64,000 nucleotides of DNA from Coturnix japonica (Eukaryota > Chordata > Aves > Galliformes > Phasianidae). The stretch lies in contig NC_029518.1 of the NCBI RefSeq assembly GCF_001577835.2, forward strand, positions 87,296,208-87,360,207. Direction: 5' to 3'. Of this stretch, positions 46,147 to 58,255 are shown piece by piece (the first letter of the stretch is position 1; each line of letters opens with the position of its first letter). A model generated the notes under the pieces. It did no database searches. It had not been told where the DNA came from and saw only the letters and a program-made list of their open reading frames with translations. The translations under genes were made by a program, and so were the position numbers.

Positions 46147-48655
46147 CAAGAAATACCAACACAGAGTTAAAGCTCCGAGTCTAAATGAGACTGAGACCAA
46201 CTGAGCAACATTATGTAAGAAGATTTCAGAAAATTACAGTATGTGAGAAGATCTCAAAAGTAAAGGGTGCATTAATCCCTCATAAAGTATCATTTGAGTT
46301 TAAAGATAATTTTCATCTCAGAGTGGATATGTGTGTCGTAGGATCACAGCTTCTTGTGTAAGTAGTGAAGTATCTGCAGGGTATTCTGTGGATTGTTTTC
46401 CTGTGGCACAGTAAGTTATCCCCTGTATTTTCCATTAAAACATGCTATACGTTCATGTTATTCACATAAACATTACCTAACTCTCTTAGTGATGACAGAT
46501 TGTCATTTTGATTAAAAATTTAAGGGCATGCTGTTGGTTTGACCCTGATTCATCTACTGAGTAGGACGTGATATCTCTTGTGCTAATCTAGCTCTAAGCA
46601 GATTAATATATATATACTCGTATAAATATATACTCATACAGATATAAAAATATATCTGTACATAAAAAACAGTGTTGGAGGATTGAATGAAGGAGAGCAT
46701 TAACTCTCTCTTTGCACAGGTCCTATTAATATGAAAATTAGTGTAATATGATTAACTGCTCCTTTTAACACCAAAGAGTGAGACTTGAGAGATTATTTTG
46801 CAAGATGATAACATTTCCCTATCCGGTTTGTAACCCTAGGGAAAACTGAAAAAAATGTGGATTTTGATTTGAACAATAATGAAATGGTAAGTGATATAGC
46901 TTTGCTGTCTTATAATGACTGTATTAATTTGCAAGCTGTAGTGCTAAACCAGAATGGAGGTGCTTGAGGAGATATGCCTGTTATCTAGGCAACAGTTAAT
47001 ATGATGAAAAAGCTATTTAGAAGCAGCTCCATGTTTTTATCATAAATAGAACTTTAATTCCTTGAGAATCTCCATAAAGTCCTGGTAGAATGTAATAAAT
47101 GCAACATAATCTAAAAGAGAAGACTGTCATTTATAACCATTCCCAATATTAGTTATGGATCTTTTAAAGTTTGAAAGCACTTTCTGTAAGAGAATCTATC
47201 CCATATATTCCATCCTATATTACTTTCCAGTTTAGAAAAATGACTTAACTGTGATAAAGAGATTCAATTTTTACCTTTTGCTTGCTTTTGAGTTAGCACG
47301 GCAGACCTTATCTATTAATTTGCCAGTGAGAATCTCTCTTCAATTGTGCTTTTTTTTCCCCAAAAAGTGAAAAAGTCTTTTCAATTTTAATTTCAGTGTA
47401 GGAAGGAAGTTCTCCACAAGCAGATGACAAAATGGAACTATATGCAGACTGATGTTTTATCACCGGACTAAAAATGCAAAGCTCCTTTCAATACAGTGCT
47501 CTTATGATTGTCAGAATTTTTTATTACTGATATATATGTATGTGATGAGGCTGAAGAAGGACTTTTATTAACTGGTGAGACTATACAGATTTCATGTTAC
47601 ATTTACTGAAGCTAAATTTAATTTGGCAAGGCTGTAAACCATAGCCAATTTTTCTACAGCAATAGCCTAATTTCAGCCTTTGGAAAATAATATTTTTAAA
47701 GTTTCTTGGAGGTCAGCCTAGAGGCCTGAGAAATGAAGGACTGAATTAAGAAATAAACACAAAGCTATACTGAGTTTCCCACAACATCCAATTCAGACCT
47801 CAGTCAGAACCTCCCCAGTCTGGCCTCTCCACAGCACTCATGTTTTGCCTCATCTTACATTGTATCGCAGTGAAGATATACTGGCACACTCTGCACACAT
47901 CTGACATAGGCTAGCAGGCTGATGTTCTGGGGCAGTACTTAAGAAGTCATTGTCAGTTGGTTGGTCCTCCCCAGATGCATTAAGCAGATAGGTATTTTTT
48001 TTCTCAGTTTTTGTATGGAGAGATGAATGAACTGTAGGTGCAGGCATTTGGGTAAGAACAGTTCAGGAGCTTGGTGTACTCATGAGCCAGCTGTTGTCTG
48101 CAATAGGCTGAAGCACGTGATGCTATTGTAGTCTGAAGGCAAGTGTGTTGTTACCAAATAGTGGTACAACACAAGTAAATGAGGAGGTAAATTAATATTT
48201 CTCAAAGGATGGGGAGCACAAATCTTTCTGGGCAAAGACAAGGAGTAACATCATTCCTCAAGAAGGTTTGGATCCTCTAGTACTGCTTGAAGTAAATACA
48301 GGGAGACAAACATAAGGTTTATTGATAAGCCCCAAAACATGTGTTCTGATATTTACTTGGGCAAAAATTTATTGTACTTTTTCCTCCATGTGACAGTGGC
48401 ACAAAATTGTTCTGTTATATATTGAGGTGGACTTCTAACTTTAAAAAGGAAAAGCTTCTGGGGAAAGCATGGGAAAAATTAAAATATATGACTACAGTTT
48501 ATATATTTATTTTTTTTTTAACAAGTATAAAATACCTCTAACCAACCCTTGACTTAAAATCACTGAGAACATGAATATTATGAGAGGAGAACCTCTCTGC
48601 TATATATCCTCATAAGCAGTTACTCTAATAAGGAGTTGTCTTCCTTTCTCTGAGA
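46147..48655. other. Non-coding unique sequence
   Basis: No gene supported. An imperfect TATATACTCATA-type repeat lies at about 46601-46665. Otherwise nothing is recognised. Confidence 0.66.
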
Positions 48656-49186
48656 GTTGCTCTGGAAGTAATGCATCCTATATTATAATGTGGCCCATGC
48701 CATCAGAGGCAGATAGTGGTGGTATGGCACTGTATGCCAGTATTGCATTACATTTTATTGCCGTGTGACTGCAGCAGAGGGGCAGTCAGACAAAATAGCA
48801 TCTCACATGGAAGTATGTATGAAGCAAAGGCATGTCATTGAATCCCTCCATGTGAAAAATTGGCACCCAGTGACATTAATCAAGGCTTGCTAAATGCTGA
48901 TGAAGAACAAACAGTGGGTGTGAGCACAGTGAGGCAATGGGTGGTGCATTTCAGTAGTGAGAACAGTGACAGTGGGTCATCTCCACTGGTGTAGATTTTT
49001 TAAAGTGTGACATGCAGGCTCCTGTTCATTGCTGGCAAAAATACATAGCTAACAGTGCTGAATATGTTGAAAAAAAAAATAATGTTTTGTAGCTGAAACT
49101 TTTTTCTGCCAAATAGTTTAATCATGGTCTTTGTACCTGTTGTAGTTTTTATAGAAATAAATAGGAGGCATTACTTTTGGAGCAAC
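48656..49186 (+). mobile_element. Mariner DNA transposon, internally deleted (Galluhop-like, chicken type)
   Basis: The left end GTTGCTCTGGAAGTAATGCA (48656 on) and the right end reading inwards GTTGCTCCAAAAGTAATGCC (49186 back) form terminal inverted repeats. Between them are two remnants of a mariner transposase. From ATG 48819 the amino end reads MKQRHVIESLH, followed after a stop by relics of the VSTVRQWVVHFS helix-turn-helix. Near 49010-49065 the carboxy end reads MQAPVHCWQKYIAN, matching the family's RGMQALVHRWQKCIAN. The catalytic middle with the D,D(34)D triad is gone, so this ~531-bp copy is a non-autonomous deletion derivative. Several stops show it is inactive. A clean TA target duplication is not evident at my boundaries. 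Confidence 0.9.
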
Positions 49187-50079
49187 ATACACATATATTC
49201 TGCATGCTAACATCAATGACGCAGCTTTTTGCATTACACAGCAGAAAAGATTTCTCCTTCTCCCAAGACAGTTCAGAACTGACAGGACATGATGGAGAAT
49301 CTGAGGGAATCTGAAGGATATTCTCCCCACACCAGTATATTCCTTTAAACACTCTCTCGTGGGTTAGGGCAGCAGGAAGGAAGTTTTTTTGTTGAGCATA
49401 GGTCTTCAGAATGCCTCCGTTTATGCGCAGATTGCAGGATGTTATGGTGTTGGCTATGTCAATATTGTCTGAGTGCATTCTTAAACCCTATAGCTCTGAG
49501 CAGGTAGAAGTCTGTCTGTAGCTAAATGATAAGGCTCTATCAGCACTAAGTATAATAACATCGTCCATACACACGTACAGACTTCTACAGAAGAGTGATG
49601 AGACATTTTGTTTTGCCAAATATAGAACCTAATGAAAGAAATCACGGGTTCTACATTTTAGCGCCTGCAGCTTTTAATCATTGAACTTTTGAGTTCAAGT
49701 TCTTGGCTCTAGAAAAATCCAGGGCTTTATTGCATTATTTAGCCCTCCCTTCCCCCACTAAAATCCTAGGACTCGAATTAATTACACATACAAATCTTGG
49801 CACAGGTTTCAATTTAAAGAGAAACGTTTTTCTTCTGTTAACTTTGTGCCTTTCCTCCAGCGGAGGGATGAGTTTTGATTATGACAGGGAACGCAGTCGT
49901 CCCAGAAAGGTTTTGGAACAAAAAAAAAACATTTCTTCTAAAGCTTAAAATATTTTGCAAAACTCACTTCCATCACGGTTCTTTCATCACTGCTATTAAA
50001 ATATATGTCACCATTTTCATTTAGGTTTATGCAAAAAAAGAATCCATAAACTGCTGTCATTTATTTCCACTGCCAATTT
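49187..50079. other. Non-coding unique sequence
   Basis: No gene seen. The antisense frames 49118-49330 and 49149-49478 run through the mariner right end and are chance. Confidence 0.65.
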
Positions 50080-50271
50080 CTCAGCTGGTGTAAACCACCA
50101 TTATTCCAGCTTGGTAACGCTGCTGTGCATCCAGCTCTGGATCTGGCTCCTGCCTTCCATTAATTGTGTTACAAGGTAACGGGATGAAATTCTGTGGCCT
50201 GTGTTTTATAGGTAGTTAGACTTGATGTTCTAATGGTCCCTCTCCTGCCTTTAAATTCTATGAATCTAATG
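50080..50271 (+). mobile_element. Ancient CR1-type LINE 3' end (sense), degenerate
   Basis: The segment GAAATTCTGTGGCCTGTGTT, then GGTAGTTAGACTTGATGTTC, TAATGGTCCCTCTCCTGCCT and TTAAATTCTATGAATCTAAT, parallels the ancient reptile/bird CR1 tail 'gaaattctatggcctgtgttatgcaggaggtcagactagatgatcataatggtcccttctggccttaaaatctatgaatct'. The preceding 50080-50160 ('CAGCTGGTGTAAACCACCAT', 'CTGGATCTGGCTCC') may belong to the same or another ancient repeat. It is much older than the other CR1 copies here. Confidence 0.68.
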
Positions 50272-52070
50272 AAAATTGTGTGTGCATCAAGGGGAAAATA
50301 CGCCTGTTTACCATACAAAATTCTTGTGCCCCATTTCACAAGAAGCCAGGATTTCTTTTCACAGTATTGATAATTATATTACAAACAGTATTTAGCACAT
50401 GAAATTAATAAATCTTTTGCTTCCTCGTTTACACCCGTTTCCCATATTGTATTAGTAACCGCACATTAGCTAATCAGCAGGTTGAGGGGAAAGCTGCCAA
50501 AAGCAGATCTGATAATTGGCAGCATTCAAACAATCATAGCAGGAAACTTTACACTTCCTGCAGACAAGGCTACTGATGAAGACAATGCTGAGATATAACT
50601 TTAGGAGGAAAGAATTAGGATGTTTAGTACTTTCATGTTTAATGATCTCTTGAAAAACCGGATTCACAGCTCATGGGAGGCACAGGTATTTTGCACAGGA
50701 ACAACATAGGTAACCACCCAACACTGGTAAAGGGAATTTTGATAGCCTGGCGATCAACTAGAAGCATTCACGAGATTTGTTCTCTGCCAAGTTTTACAAG
50801 CCATTTAAAACACCTTTTTATTTGTCTACATCCATACATGGTACAGTTATTACTGCAATAGGTGAGAACTTGACACATTTATCAGCACAACATTCCCCTG
50901 AGATAAATATCAACAAATCTATCCCACTGGTAGCAATTTTAAACACACATCAGCTGAGTTTTAGACCTACTCAAGACTTCAGGTGATTTAGATGAGATTT
51001 AAAACAATATTCAGTGTTCTAATTTTCCACTTATTTACTGCTTAGCTTTGGCACTATCGAAATTCTTTCAAGCATTTAAAGTTACACAAATTTCCTCGTA
51101 TATTCTCCTTCTAGGCATAGAAACACTTCAGTCTTTACAGTGAGAAGAAGCTGTAGCTCTTCAGTCAAAGTTCAACCTTCAGCATTATCCACCACTAAGC
51201 CTCCTTCATTTATCTCATTCTTGGCAGCATTCTTGCTAATATTTTACTTCAGATACCTTTCAGATCCAAATACAATAGCAATGGCTGTAGAAGAGCAGAG
51301 CTGAAGATCGCCCACTTCTCCTCACATCTGAGCTGACTCGGGTTCTGTGGGCAAACAAACCTGTGAGGTTTTTTTCACAGAAAAGAACAGTTTCAACAGG
51401 AAAAGGTGAAGTGCCCCTACTTCAAAATAGCCTGCATCTAGAGAAGGAGAACAGGTCTAAAGAATGGCAGAGGAACAAATAAACAAAAATAAGGACAAAA
51501 ATAGAAAATAAAATTTCAAATACAGCCTGGGAAGTAACAGAGTAGGAAGAAGTAAAGTCCAGTCAAAGCTTTGCAACAAAGCTGCCTTCGTAGCCACTGG
51601 AGGCAGACAAACTCATCAGGAGATGTGCATTTTGGTGGTAAATTTGTGATACCTGCACTTTCTTAGAATACAGTCAACCTCTGCACATGACTACTGAATT
51701 TCACTCTTATCATCTCCTTTACTTATCTGAAGCTCAATTTCTGAGGCTGTCATACCTTCATCTGGAATGCACTCAAGGAATAAAAAGCCTCCAAATTAAT
51801 TGAAAACAAGCCCAAAATTTTGCACATTTTCTTTCTACTAACTGTTGAATTCTTTAAGCCATCAAGAATGGGAAGACCTCAAAGGATATGCTTACTACTA
51901 TGCAATATTAAAATCAGTAGGAAAATGCAGGAATATCCCACCCTTAAGGTAATCCCTAATATGACCCCCCGCCAAAAAAAGAAAAAATAATAATAACAAA
52001 AATATTTTGATTTTGCTTTCAATACAATCAAGATCAGAACCCTCTGGTAAACCACGTGTTTGGTGGATTA
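50272..52070. other. Non-coding unique sequence
   Basis: Nothing recognised. Open frames 50470-50667 (-) and 50777-50986 (+) show no family features. Confidence 0.65.
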
Positions 52071-52074
52071 AATC

Positions 52075-52120
52075 TTCACTTTTCCAAGGTCACACAGCAA
52101 AATGGAATAATAGTCTTCCC
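52075..52120 (-). repeat. Possible MIR/L2-type fossil (antisense)
   Basis: CTTTTCCAAGGTCACACAGC followed by AAAATGGAATAATAG matches the MIR antisense core 'cttgcccaaggtcacacagcaagtgg'. Only about 45 bases are recognisable. Confidence 0.35.
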
Positions 52121-53068
52121 CGACAAATTTCAGATTTACCATTTAATTAATTGACTTTGGCAGTTGGCACACAACCTTTAAAAAAAAAAAAAAAATCTGA
52201 AATGTCAGCCTTGAAGGGGGAAAAAAATCATTTGATGAATTTAATCTAAGTGCCAACCAAAGCACAAATGTTCCCTGTGGACCCGTTACAACACTGGAGT
52301 TCACAACTGATTGCTTGGGAATGAGCAAACTAATGCAGCAAAATATTTACTAGCTAAGTAGATGTAGTTTAATACACACAATCTACTCGCCAGATATTTA
52401 CACCTGTATCCTATAAAACACTGAAATCTTCAGACTTGTTAAATTAATTAATTTAATTAAGGCAAATAAATAGAAATCCAGGTTGCTGTTTTCCCAAATA
52501 AGAAGTTTCACAGGCTGAGAGTGTTCATTTATGATTTTGATTTTTTCTTGTTGTTTTGGTTTTTTTTACAAATGTGAGAAACCACAAAAAGTTGTTCTCC
52601 TGCTTCCTGTATATACACGTTGTGCAAATTATATATAGTCTACTGGATAGTCTTCAGCAGTGAACTTCAGGTACCATCTGTACATATTTCTGGCACTATT
52701 TATTTGCAATTAACCAGGGCCTTATGTTTTATCCCCTGCAACTTAAAGTCTTAAATGCTGGAGGAGGTAATTTTAGCAGAAGGGAATACTGAAGCCAGCA
52801 TCAGGTTTTCTAATGAGAAAAACCTATCCTGCTACTCCCTATTTAAACCATTGCGACTGAGAAAGATTGATTTTCCTAGGTTAAAAAAATAAAAAAACGG
52901 TCTTGGCAGAAAAGAAAAAAAAAAAGTTTTAATAGCACCTGCAAGTGCAGATTAAATCATTTGTAACGACTCATTAAACTTGATGTCTCAGATACTCCAC
53001 CAGATAAAACAAGCTCCGCTGATTTCACTAGAACACAAGGACTTAACTAAGAGGCAATGGTTATTTAC
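52121..53068. other. Non-coding unique sequence
   Basis: Contains a 16-base A run (52180-52195) and AT-rich blocks, for example TAAATTAATTAATTTAATTA at 52440-52459. No gene is seen. Confidence 0.64.
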
Positions 53069-53160
53069 CCCAGGTGATCCAAGGTGTCCGGTCACATAAT
53101 AAGTAATAGACCTTTCATCCCTCAGAACTTCTCTTTGGGTCAGTGTTGAAACAGAAGAAC
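53069..53160 (-). other. Candidate exon (unidentified)
   Basis: On the - strand, TATCTGCTTTCTTACAG (AG at 53162-53161) precedes a 92-base interval that ends GGG|GTAAAT (GT at 53068-53067). Both sites are good matches to splice consensus. Only one of three frames is open across it, reading SSVSTLTQREVLRDERSITY then YVTGHLGSPG; it enters in phase 1 and leaves in phase 0. Thirty open codons is not statistically notable, and I recognise no family. It lies on the same strand as the candidate at 46017 but its exit phase does not fit that exon's entry, so they cannot be directly joined. Confidence 0.22.
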
Positions 53161-54792
53161 CTGTAAGAAAGCAGATATAGATGGGAAGTACCAGAACCTT
53201 CACTGATGCTGGAGACTGTTTGTCCTTCTCTTCTTTCCCCCTACCACACTCATCCCACCCCACCCACGAGTGGGTAAAACAGAAACTGCACATCCTGAAA
53301 CTTGCAGATGTGCTCATCTTTCTGCAGCTTAGGGAGAACAATTAAGAGAAATGCAGCAAGTTCAGAAATATCCCACTATTCACAAAATTACATGAACTGT
53401 CTACGTGCGGATTTCCGTATGAGTAGTAGTAGTCTAAAGATATGGCAAGTGAGGTAGAGCTATGAGCCACGTGGACATCACCAATGAAGGAACAGGCAGA
53501 AAAATGCAGACTGCAACATCTTTCAGCTAACTTGCTGCTCTGCTCATAACATGTGGGACTAAATTGGGCAGGCAGCAAACAGATTGTGACAACTCGGTGT
53601 ACCTCAATTCTTCATAGCTCTACTTTCAGTAATGCTATTTCAATGTCCTAAATGCTGAGTGATGGATGCTTTAGCACCCTTCCCAGAAACACCCACCTGT
53701 GGTGCTAAGATTGGTGGAAATGACTCGTGATGATGAAAATATAAACATTTCATCCCAGCCATTGGTCACATTCTCTTAAATTGAGTGAAATTCTCTGAAA
53801 CTCACTAGCATACAAGTACCTCTGTGTGTGAGCATGTGTAAAAGTGAATTAGGGTGTGGGTGGGGAAAATATGTGTGGTACAGAACGAATAAAACAGAAA
53901 ACCCCAACCCTCTCTCCTTTTATGCACAAGGAAAGTCAGCCTATTCATGATAGCGCGAGCACTTCTGAAACAAACAAACAGGAAAAGAGGGAGTAATTGA
54001 CCACGTTTCTCTTCAGTTTTGATATCATCCCTGAAAGCTGCTGAAGAATTACGTACCAGCACATTAAGGAGAAGGAACTGATGAGATGTACAACAAGGAG
54101 AACATGAACAAACATTAATACAGAATGTTAATTCTGTATGAATGTGTAAGTGAAGAAGTGGTGAGGATTAATGAAATGTGAAAGCCTGGCTAAATTAAAT
54201 CAGTGCAGCACAGAAGAATGTAACCAAACCACAAAATACGGGTCTCATGATTTCAAGGAAGTACGTTTTACCATCTTCTGGCACAAATTTACCAGAACTG
54301 AGAGAGAGACCCAGAAGCTCTGAATTCCCTTCCTTCTTCCTAGGCTCAGTAGCACCAAAGGGCAGAACGTGTGAGGTGTGAGAGGGGAACAGTGGCACTG
54401 CTCTGAACATCTCCCACCACAGTCACAGAAACTGCTGCCAGCTGCCACGCACATTTATGTGTACACTCCACATATTGCATTGATTACAAACAAGAATAAC
54501 TGAATGTATCTTCCAGTTTCTGAAATAACACAGGAGCAGTTTTGCTGGGTCAGGCTGAGCATTCTTACAGCTTTTTCTCTCATTCCCTGCAATGGATCTA
54601 GAGAAATGTAAAAGAAAAGGACAAATACATACTCACTGTTTCCAACTGCATCACTCATGTTGGTATAGTATATTTATTCCACCAACCTGTATAATTAATT
54701 TCTATGCATCTTTAAACCTTTTTTTTGTTTGCATTCACATGTTTATAGGTTGCTCAGCCCAACTACAAACTTGGTTTCAAATCCTACATCTA
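53161..54792. other. Non-coding unique sequence
   Basis: Nothing recognised. Several short antisense frames (53342-53578, 53805-54062, 54195-54454) are featureless. Confidence 0.64.
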
Positions 54793-54882
54793 AGAATCAT
54801 GGAATCTTTTGAGTTGGAAGGAACCTCTAAAGGTCATCCATCCAACTCCCCTGCAATGAACAAGGGACATCTAGAATCAGTT
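54793..54882 (-). mobile_element. CR1 LINE, short 3' fragment (antisense)
   Basis: AGAATCATGGAATCTTTTGA, then GTTGGAAGGAACCTCTAAAG, GTCATCCATCCAACTCCCCT and GCAATGAACAAGGGACATCT, is the reverse complement of a CR1 3' end. About 90 bases remain. Confidence 0.93.
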
Positions 54883-56022
54883 AGAATTGATGTCTACTAG
54901 TTCCAGTGCTGCAAGAAGGGTTGAATTACCTTACTCTATTCACCTTCCCAGTGCCCTTCGTTATCTCAGGAACTTTCATCAGTTTACCCTTTCTACCTGT
55001 TCCATACATTTGACTATCTCTTTTGCCCTCACCCATACAGAACTCTGGGCTGAAGTTTTCAGAGAACCCAAAAATCTTTTATTATGGGAGGTAAGAGCCA
55101 GTCCAAAAGGCAATACTATTTATCTAAAGTTAGCATCACTTTATGCTTATTATTACTGAACTTGCCATAACAGAATCATTATCATCACATCCCTTCACAA
55201 CTCTTTACAGCATGTACTTTTCCTAATAACTTTGTATTATTTGTTACTTCAGTATATCCTCTGCCAGATATTTTTCTAACAGGTCCTTGCATACGTCTTT
55301 TGGGGACTTCACTAATGAACTATGACTGGAAAAGCTGACCTTTTATTCCTTTTCATTAGCCCTTGCGGAGGAGCAGCAAAAGAAGAGAATGGGATACATA
55401 AAATATTGGATATAAAATATTGTATGGTTCACAAAATAGTTTCCTCAAACACTCAAACACTCACCATTTCAAAACTAAGAAACTCCAGTCCAGCAGACAA
55501 GAGTATGAAAAGGAAAAGGAAAGAGGGGAAAAGGAAGAGGGAAACAACTCTTTTAATTGTCTTATTTCCTTCACCATGAGCACGTCTCGCTGCTAGATAC
55601 CACTATGCACCACGGTCTCACTCCATGATGGAGTTTCCAACTTCAGATCCTGCTTTCATTTTCAAAAATACCTGCAGAACATATGCAGAAAGCTTCTATT
55701 CTCCATTCTTGTACTCTCCTTTTTTTGGAGCTGCATAATGTTTGAGTTCAGAATAAAGATAATATCTGGGGTCCATATGCTCCTGAAAGTAGTTTAACTC
55801 ATAATTTAAATCTACATTTTTAGAAATGCTTACTTCTTTCCAGTTTCCCCTCTATAGAAAATGTTAGTGTATCCATTTGAAGGGAATGGACACCTCCCAG
55901 CCCATTTTCATTCTCTGCTACTGATCATTATTAATTGATTTTGTAAATGGACAGAACCCTTTAGGGGCATTACATGATCAGTAAGCTGCATTGGAAAGCA
56001 ATAATATGACACTATGAAGTAT
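54883..56022. other. Non-coding unique sequence
   Basis: No gene recognised. A purine-rich patch (55505-55545) explains the lysine/arginine-rich open frame at 55322-55579. Confidence 0.65.
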
Positions 56023-56323
56023 GAGGACTTTTCTGAAAGTAATGCCTCCTATTTTATAATATTGGCCCTCAAAGTAAGAAGCAGATGTCGATGATATGGC
56101 AGTAGAGGTTGAATCTTCCCACCAATCATCTCTTATGTTTTCTTACTGTGTGACAGATGGCAGCACATGGTCTGTCTGACAAAATGGAGTCTGGCAGAAA
56201 GGCATATGAAGCAAAGGTGGGGAACTGAACTCCTCCATGTGGAAAAAATGGAACCCATTGACATTCATTGATGTTTGTTGAACATATACGGAGAACCAAC
56301 AGTGGATGTGAGTGCTGTGATGT
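56023..56323 (+). mobile_element. Mariner DNA transposon, left half only (Galluhop-like)
   Basis: It begins near GGACTTTTCTGAAAGTAATG, then CCTCCTATTTTATAATATTG, the same left end as the element at 48656. From ATG 56206 the transposase amino end reads MKQRWGTELLHVEKMEPIDI then H, a stop, and NIYGEPTVDVSAV. Homology stops at about 56323, inside the helix-turn-helix coding region, and no right inverted repeat follows. It is a truncated, inactive copy. The 5' untranslated part and start context match the first copy, so both derive from one family. Confidence 0.87.
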
Positions 56324-58124
56324 AATTCTACTGCTCTTCTCACTAGAACAACCTACCTCATTCATGAAGATAATGATCTTTTTTAACCCTGTAGACCATT
56401 CCCTCTGTAGGCTCCTGGTCCCTCCCCATGACAGGACCAGTGGCACTGGTGGCGCTACTTCAGTGGATCCAGTGGTGGTACTTCTCTTCATGTCTTTCAT
56501 AGTCCTCAAGAGAAGCCTAGGTGGCAATGAAGCTGCTGACCAGAAGTTATCTGTTATGAAGAGCGCTGAAAATATAAGAGAGAAACAATCTGTGACTGCT
56601 GCCTTCTCTACACCTTACTTTGCATTTTGTAGTGAAACATCGATGTTGCACCGATGTTGGCTTTTTTTTCTTACTTCTATTTTTTAATTTTTTTTTTTTT
56701 TTTTAATATTGCTGGCTTTCTAAACTCTCTTCTTTTTAGAGGGATATTTCTTTCCTTCCACATTTGCACGTCTTGTGCCATAAACCAAACGGAGGAAAGG
56801 AAACCTGGTCTTTTGTCCTGTTTTGTATCTTTGCATACAAAAATTTTTCCTTTTCTAATTAGAAATGCACATACTGGCAGCCCAGTAGAATTTATATTTT
56901 CTTTGGGGTTTTTGTTTTTTTTTTGGATTAATCTTCATCAGATGTAGTTAAAGTGGTTACTCAGGCCTTGTTAAAGCTTATTTCTTTAGTCAGCAACCTC
57001 CAAAGTATGTTTGTAGTAATCAGTGAAGCCTGATTTGAATCTGTTTTGCAGTCCTCCAGTTTCCCTACTATCACTCAGTAGTTTTTTACCCCATTGTCAA
57101 GAAATACTAGCAATCCCTAGGAGCAAGGAATTCCAGAAGCTATACCTGGCATTGCCCAAAACTCATGGCAAAGTAAGTCCAGTGTAGACATCACATTTGG
57201 AATAGATGGTTACTTTCCATCACCTCATTCACATTTGCCTTGCCAATCATGTGAGCAAATTCATGAGAAAGCTTAATCAGAAAGAATAACATGGCACTGG
57301 CAAATGTCCAGATGAGATAGGTGGCCTATCTGTTCCTCCTTCAAGTCTGGCATGCATGAGATTTATTCATGAATAAAGGTTTATGACTGTATACTGTGCT
57401 GCCATCACAGCACCCATATATAACATTAAGACAATTCTGCCAGATACGGATGGTCAGCAAATGGAGAGAAAGTTGGTGTTGGGTCCCATGGTCAAAGGAG
57501 ACTCCTGTGAAAGAATATTCTTCTGTGTCAGAGGAATGCTACTTCCTTTCCACATGCAAAACGGAAAGAATAGTCTCTCAATAGTTTGAAGAGTCTTTCA
57601 TAAATCTCATTTATACTGGCCTGGTATTGGTAACTTCAATAGTCCCTGATATAAAGCACTCTTTTAACAGCAATAGCAGTGCTTGGCATAGCAAACACTT
57701 AGGCCCAGCTGCTCTACAGGCATTACTGACATATCATAATATCTTTGATCTGTAAAATAAAGATAAACCTTGAAAATAAGTAGCAATGCTTCTTTTTCAA
57801 AGTTATGTTTAATGAAACATACTTTTCATGTAGTGATTTAATTTCAGTTGGACTAGTTTAATAAGTAAGGTCAAGACCTTGTAAGAACTACAGAGACCAA
57901 TGTTGACGATCTACAGAAATTAGAGTTCCACAGCATTACCCATTGAATTAGTGTGGGAGGCTGATAAATGCGTGGGATGTGGTTTTAGGACATGATACTG
58001 AAAACAGTGTTCCTGTGATTATATAGCTAATATAACATTTTGGTTTGGAAACTTGAATATGTGAATTTGAAGCCATAAGGTACTGAGCTTTATTCCTTTC
58101 TCTGCTAGTAATGCATTTGTGGTC
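56324..58124. other. Non-coding sequence after the half mariner
   Basis: The open frame 56268-56687 (+) starts in the mariner and runs through non-homologous sequence; I see no family in it. A long T tract lies at 56677-56706. Otherwise nothing is recognised. Confidence 0.63.
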
Positions 58125-58255
58125 TTAAGGACCATCTGCCTTTATAAGACAATTGTACCTGTCCCATAGAGTTACTGTGAGCATTAGTTAATTACTGCTA
58201 TGTGCTTTGAAGACATAAAGCCCCATAGCTCACAGAAACATGTATTATGAAGTAC
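58125..58255 (+). repeat. MIR-like SINE fossil (sense)
   Basis: TTGTACCTGTCCCATAGAGT, then TACTGTGAGCATTAGTTAAT, TACTGCTATGTGCTTTGAAG and ACATAAAG, follows the MIR 3' order 'tacctacctcatagggttgttgtgaggattaaatgagttaatacatgtaaagcgctt'. The match is good in order and spacing but degenerate. Confidence 0.5.

Noticed and set aside
56126-56527. 133-codon antisense open frame
   Set aside because: It crosses the antisense of the mariner remnant and unrelated flank; it is not a transposase frame.
56268-56687. 139-codon plus-strand open frame
   Set aside because: It starts inside the mariner remnant in a non-transposase frame and continues into unrelated sequence, ending in a T-rich tract.
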